A stretch of 35,347 nucleotides of DNA from Acidobacteriota bacterium. GTDB lineage: Bacteria; Acidobacteriota; Vicinamibacteria; Vicinamibacterales; UBA8438. The position numbers and the translations under genes are program-made. Shown here piece by piece: positions 33,499-35,347 of the stretch. Below the pieces are notes generated by a model. The model was not told the DNA's origin and searched no databases. It saw only the letters and a program-made list of their open reading frames with translations. Location: NCBI GenBank assembly GCA_026708265.1, contig JAPOVI010000042.1, positions 1-35,347 of the forward strand. Reading direction: 5' to 3'. The stretch's first letter is position 1, and the number at the start of each line of letters is the position of its first letter.

Positions 33499-33978
33499 AT
33501 GAAGAGCACGCTGCCCGTTCTGATCGCCGCCTCTCTGCTGCCAGCGACCGGAATGCCCGGCCGCCAGGCTCCCGAGTTGCTGGGACCCAGTGCCCCGGCA
33601 GCGGGACACCACGCAATCGGTGAGATTTACGACGAGGAGCAGACCATCGTACTCGACGGCGAGGTGGAGGCGTTCCTCTTCGGGAACCCGCACTCGGTCC
33701 TGCACGTTCGTGTCCTCGACGACCGGGGGCTCACGCGCACGTGGGCCGTGGAGTGGCGCGCCGCGGACCGGCTCTCACGCGCCGGGGTGCGTGGGGACGC
33801 GCTCGCGCGTGGCGACGCGGTTTCCTTGTGCGGCCACCCGGGGCGCGACCCGGGCGCCTATCGGCTCTATCTCCTGAACGTCGCCCGGCGTCCTTCGGGT
33901 CCGGCGGGGCCGGAAACGCGCGCGGCTCTCTGCGAACGCGAATCGAGCCCCGAGATCGCGACCCTCTCCCAACGCTAG
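33499..33978 (+). CDS. DUF6152 family secreted protein
   Basis: This 159-residue protein has a signal-like N-terminus (KSTLPVLIAASLLPATG) and a small beta-barrel-like domain. Typical DUF6152 features are the AGHHAIGEIYDEEQTIVLDGEVEAF opening and the FGNPHSVLHVRVLDD stretch, with W-A-V-E-W and a late GDAVSLCGHPGRD turn; the HH and NPH histidines suggest metal binding. Function is not established. The ATG has GGAGAAC upstream. It is divergent from the response regulator gene and preceded by site C, so it is a likely target of that regulator. Confidence 0.82.
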   Translation: MKSTLPVLIAASLLPATGMPGRQAPELLGPSAPAAGHHAIGEIYDEEQTIVLDGEVEAFLFGNPHSVLHVRVLDDRGLTRTWAVEWRAADRLSRAGVRGDALARGDAVSLCGHPGRDPGAYRLYLLNVARRPSGPAGPETRAALCERESSPEIATLSQR

Positions 33979-34089
33979 GACCTTGCGCCGCCGCCCCTGC
34001 CCGACGCGAGCTCGGGCGGCAGACCGAGGCCCGAAACGGCGCCTCCACGCCGTCGCTCGCGGCGACATCGACCGCCGCCGGGCTCCCGG

Positions 34090-34563
34090 TCACTGGATGG
34101 CGCGGCCGCGTTGCTCGTCGCCCACCCAGTAGACGCTGTGGCAGGTGTTGCAGGAGTTGTAGACCACTTCGCCGCTGTCGAAGACCCCGTCCGGATCGCG
34201 CGCCTGCGCCGCCTCGAGCGCCACCGCCGCCGCGTCGATCATGTCCTGGGAGAAGCTCATCCATTGCGTGTCGTCACGCGGACGGTCGCCGAGCATGAGC
34301 AGGTTGCCCGACTCGACCAGCGTCATCGCGGCGCCCGTCACGGCGAGCCAGTCCTCTTCCGTCTCCGGCTGCCAGTACTGCTCCCCGTTCTCGTCCCAGA
34401 CCGTCCCGACGGCATCCCAGAGCGCGTCGGCGGACGCGTCGATCATCCCGGCCATGAGGTCCCGCGTGTTGTGGCGCAGGTCGAGCGGCGGCCCCGCCGG
34501 CTCTTCCGCGCACCCGGCGATGAGCAGCACCGCCGACAACAACAGCCCACTGGTCTTTCGCAT
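34090..34563 (-). CDS. c'-like monohaem cytochrome lipoprotein
   Basis: The 157-residue product starts at an ATG with GAGGA upstream. It has a lipoprotein signal with lipobox LIAGC. The helical body ends with one haem motif, CNTCH, near the C-terminus (YNSCNTCHSVYWVGDE). Architecture matches the class II/cytochrome c'-like protein at 12220-12696, though the two share little outside the haem region. It is probably a periplasm-facing lipid-anchored electron carrier or gas/haem-binding protein. It is convergent with the DUF6152 gene, and follows the partial NHL-type gene in the same direction with a hairpin between them. Confidence 0.82.
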   Translation of the reverse strand: MRKTSGLLLSAVLLIAGCAEEPAGPPLDLRHNTRDLMAGMIDASADALWDAVGTVWDENGEQYWQPETEEDWLAVTGAAMTLVESGNLLMLGDRPRDDTQWMSFSQDMIDAAAVALEAAQARDPDGVFDSGEVVYNSCNTCHSVYWVGDEQRGRAIQ

Positions 34564-34706
34564 GTCGTGTCCTCGCCCCCGTTTCCGTTGCTTTCTCGTC
34601 GGTGGGACCGACCAGGAGGCTCGCCTCCGGCCGCGCCGCCCCGAGCACCCCGTCCTTCCCCGAATCGTAAGGCGGGAGGCCGGGGGCCGGCAAATCGTAC
34701 ACACGA

Positions 34707-34733
34707 AGGCCGGGTGCGATCGGCACCCGGCCT
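34707..34733 (-). terminator. Strong hairpin after the NHL-type gene
   Basis: AGGCCGGGTGC (34707-34717) and GCACCCGGCCT (34723-34733) form a perfect 11-bp stem with a 5-nt loop. It lies 27 bp after the stop of the minus-strand propeller gene. There is no clean U-tract, so termination efficiency is uncertain, but position and strength favour a terminator. Confidence 0.6.
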
Positions 34734-34760
34734 CGTGCGTTGCCGGTTGCTGACGGAAGC

Positions 34761-35347
34761 CTATTGCGGATGCGGAACGCCCACATCCCCCATTGGATTC
34801 CCCATGCCGGTGTAGCGGAACTTCTGCACGCGCTTCCCCTCGTAGGTCTCCGTCGTGTAGACGTTGCCCTGCGAGTCGACAGCGATGCTGTGGTTGCCGT
34901 AGAACTGCCCGGCCATGCGGCCGCCGCTCCCGAAGCTGTAGATGTACTCGAGCGGCTTGCGGCGCAGCACGTGGACCTTCTCGTTCATGCCGTCGGCCAC
35001 GTAGGCGAAGGTCTGATCCGGATCGGTCGAGAACGCGATGTCCCACACCGCGCCGGCCCCGAGCGTCTTCGTCTGCAGGTAGATCTCCTCGACGAAGGTG
35101 CCGTCCTTCTCGAACACCTGCACGCGGTTGCCCGGACGGTCGCAGGCGTAGACCAGGCCGTCGTTCGTCGGATCGGCGCAGTGCACGGGGTTCCGGAACT
35201 GCTGCGTGCCGGACTTGTCGCTGCTGACCGTGCCGTGCGCCGGAGCGCCCTCGAGGTCGTACGGCGGCAATTCGTCGTCGCTCGGGGTGTTGCCGTAGGC
35301 GCCCCAGTAGCGCTTCAGCTCGCCGGAATCCCCGTCGACCACCGCGA
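34761..35347 (-). CDS. NHL-type beta-propeller protein, C-terminal part
   Basis: The gene runs off the right edge of the window, so only about 195 C-terminal residues are seen and the start is missing. Repeated blades of the NHL/six-bladed propeller type are visible: NPVHCADPTNDGLVYACDRPGNRVQVFEKDG, VWDIAFSTDPDQTFAYVADGMNEKVHVLR and HSIAVDSQGNVYTTETYEGKRVQKF. Such secreted propellers bind ligands or proteins and are common near Acidobacteriota secreted-protein loci. An upstream signal peptide cannot be checked here. Confidence 0.85.
   Translation of the reverse strand, partial: AVVDGDSGELKRYWGAYGNTPSDDELPPYDLEGAPAHGTVSSDKSGTQQFRNPVHCADPTNDGLVYACDRPGNRVQVFEKDGTFVEEIYLQTKTLGAGAVWDIAFSTDPDQTFAYVADGMNEKVHVLRRKPLEYIYSFGSGGRMAGQFYGNHSIAVDSQGNVYTTETYEGKRVQKFRYTGMGNPMGDVGVPHPQ

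Overview
The window is GC-rich bacterial DNA (about 70% G+C) with densely packed, mostly secreted or membrane-bound proteins. The paired DUF1592-family and DUF1552-family genes, the tricorn-type protease, the secreted ankyrin-repeat protein, the DUF6152 protein and the many cytochrome-c-type proteins together suggest an Acidobacteriota genome, possibly class Vicinamibacteria. This is inference from gene content; no rRNA or other phylogenetic marker is present. I found no tRNA, rRNA, CRISPR array or insertion sequence.

Layout. 1-5.7 kb: two secreted metallo-beta-lactamase-fold hydrolases flank a large secreted tricorn-like protease. 5.8-11.2 kb: a DUF1592-type multidomain protein with two CxxCH motifs, overlapping a Tat-exported DUF1552 protein, then a secreted ankyrin-repeat protein. 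11.2-12.1 kb: a probable decayed ion-channel gene and a universal stress protein. 12.2-14.6 kb (minus strand): a PQQ-dependent sugar dehydrogenase, an unknown membrane-anchored protein and a c'-like cytochrome. 14.9-19.5 kb: a tiny YLDPGTGS membrane protein, a SAM methyltransferase and an alkaline-phosphatase-superfamily lipoprotein, a probable surface-modification group.

19.5-34 kb is the most interesting part. A minus-strand operon encodes a small multi-pass membrane protein, an ExbB/TolQ-like proton-channel subunit, a DUF2149 protein that looks like ExbD in topology, and a CobN-like chelatase with a signal peptide and a C-terminal membrane anchor. Divergently, a textbook cobalamin riboswitch precedes a BtuB-like TonB-dependent receptor. 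Next come a di-haem MauG/cytochrome c peroxidase-type protein, a PepSY membrane protein and a sensor kinase/response regulator pair, then a DUF6152 protein on the opposite strand. Direct repeats of CTTCAG with an exact 11-bp period, the layout of PmrA/PhoB-family binding sites, occur at four intergenic positions in this stretch. At three of them the repeats stand 22-23 bp before a -10-like hexamer. They suggest one two-component regulon covering the receptor, the di-haem protein and the DUF6152 gene, and possibly the chelatase operon.

Working model (inference): the receptor imports a corrinoid or other metal tetrapyrrole, and the extracytoplasmic CobN-like protein, energised by the ExbB/ExbD-like pair, inserts or removes metal, much as proposed for the HmuS-type systems of Bacteroidota. 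The two-component system and the riboswitch provide two separate inputs. The window ends in a c'-like lipoprotein cytochrome and a partial NHL-type beta-propeller protein.
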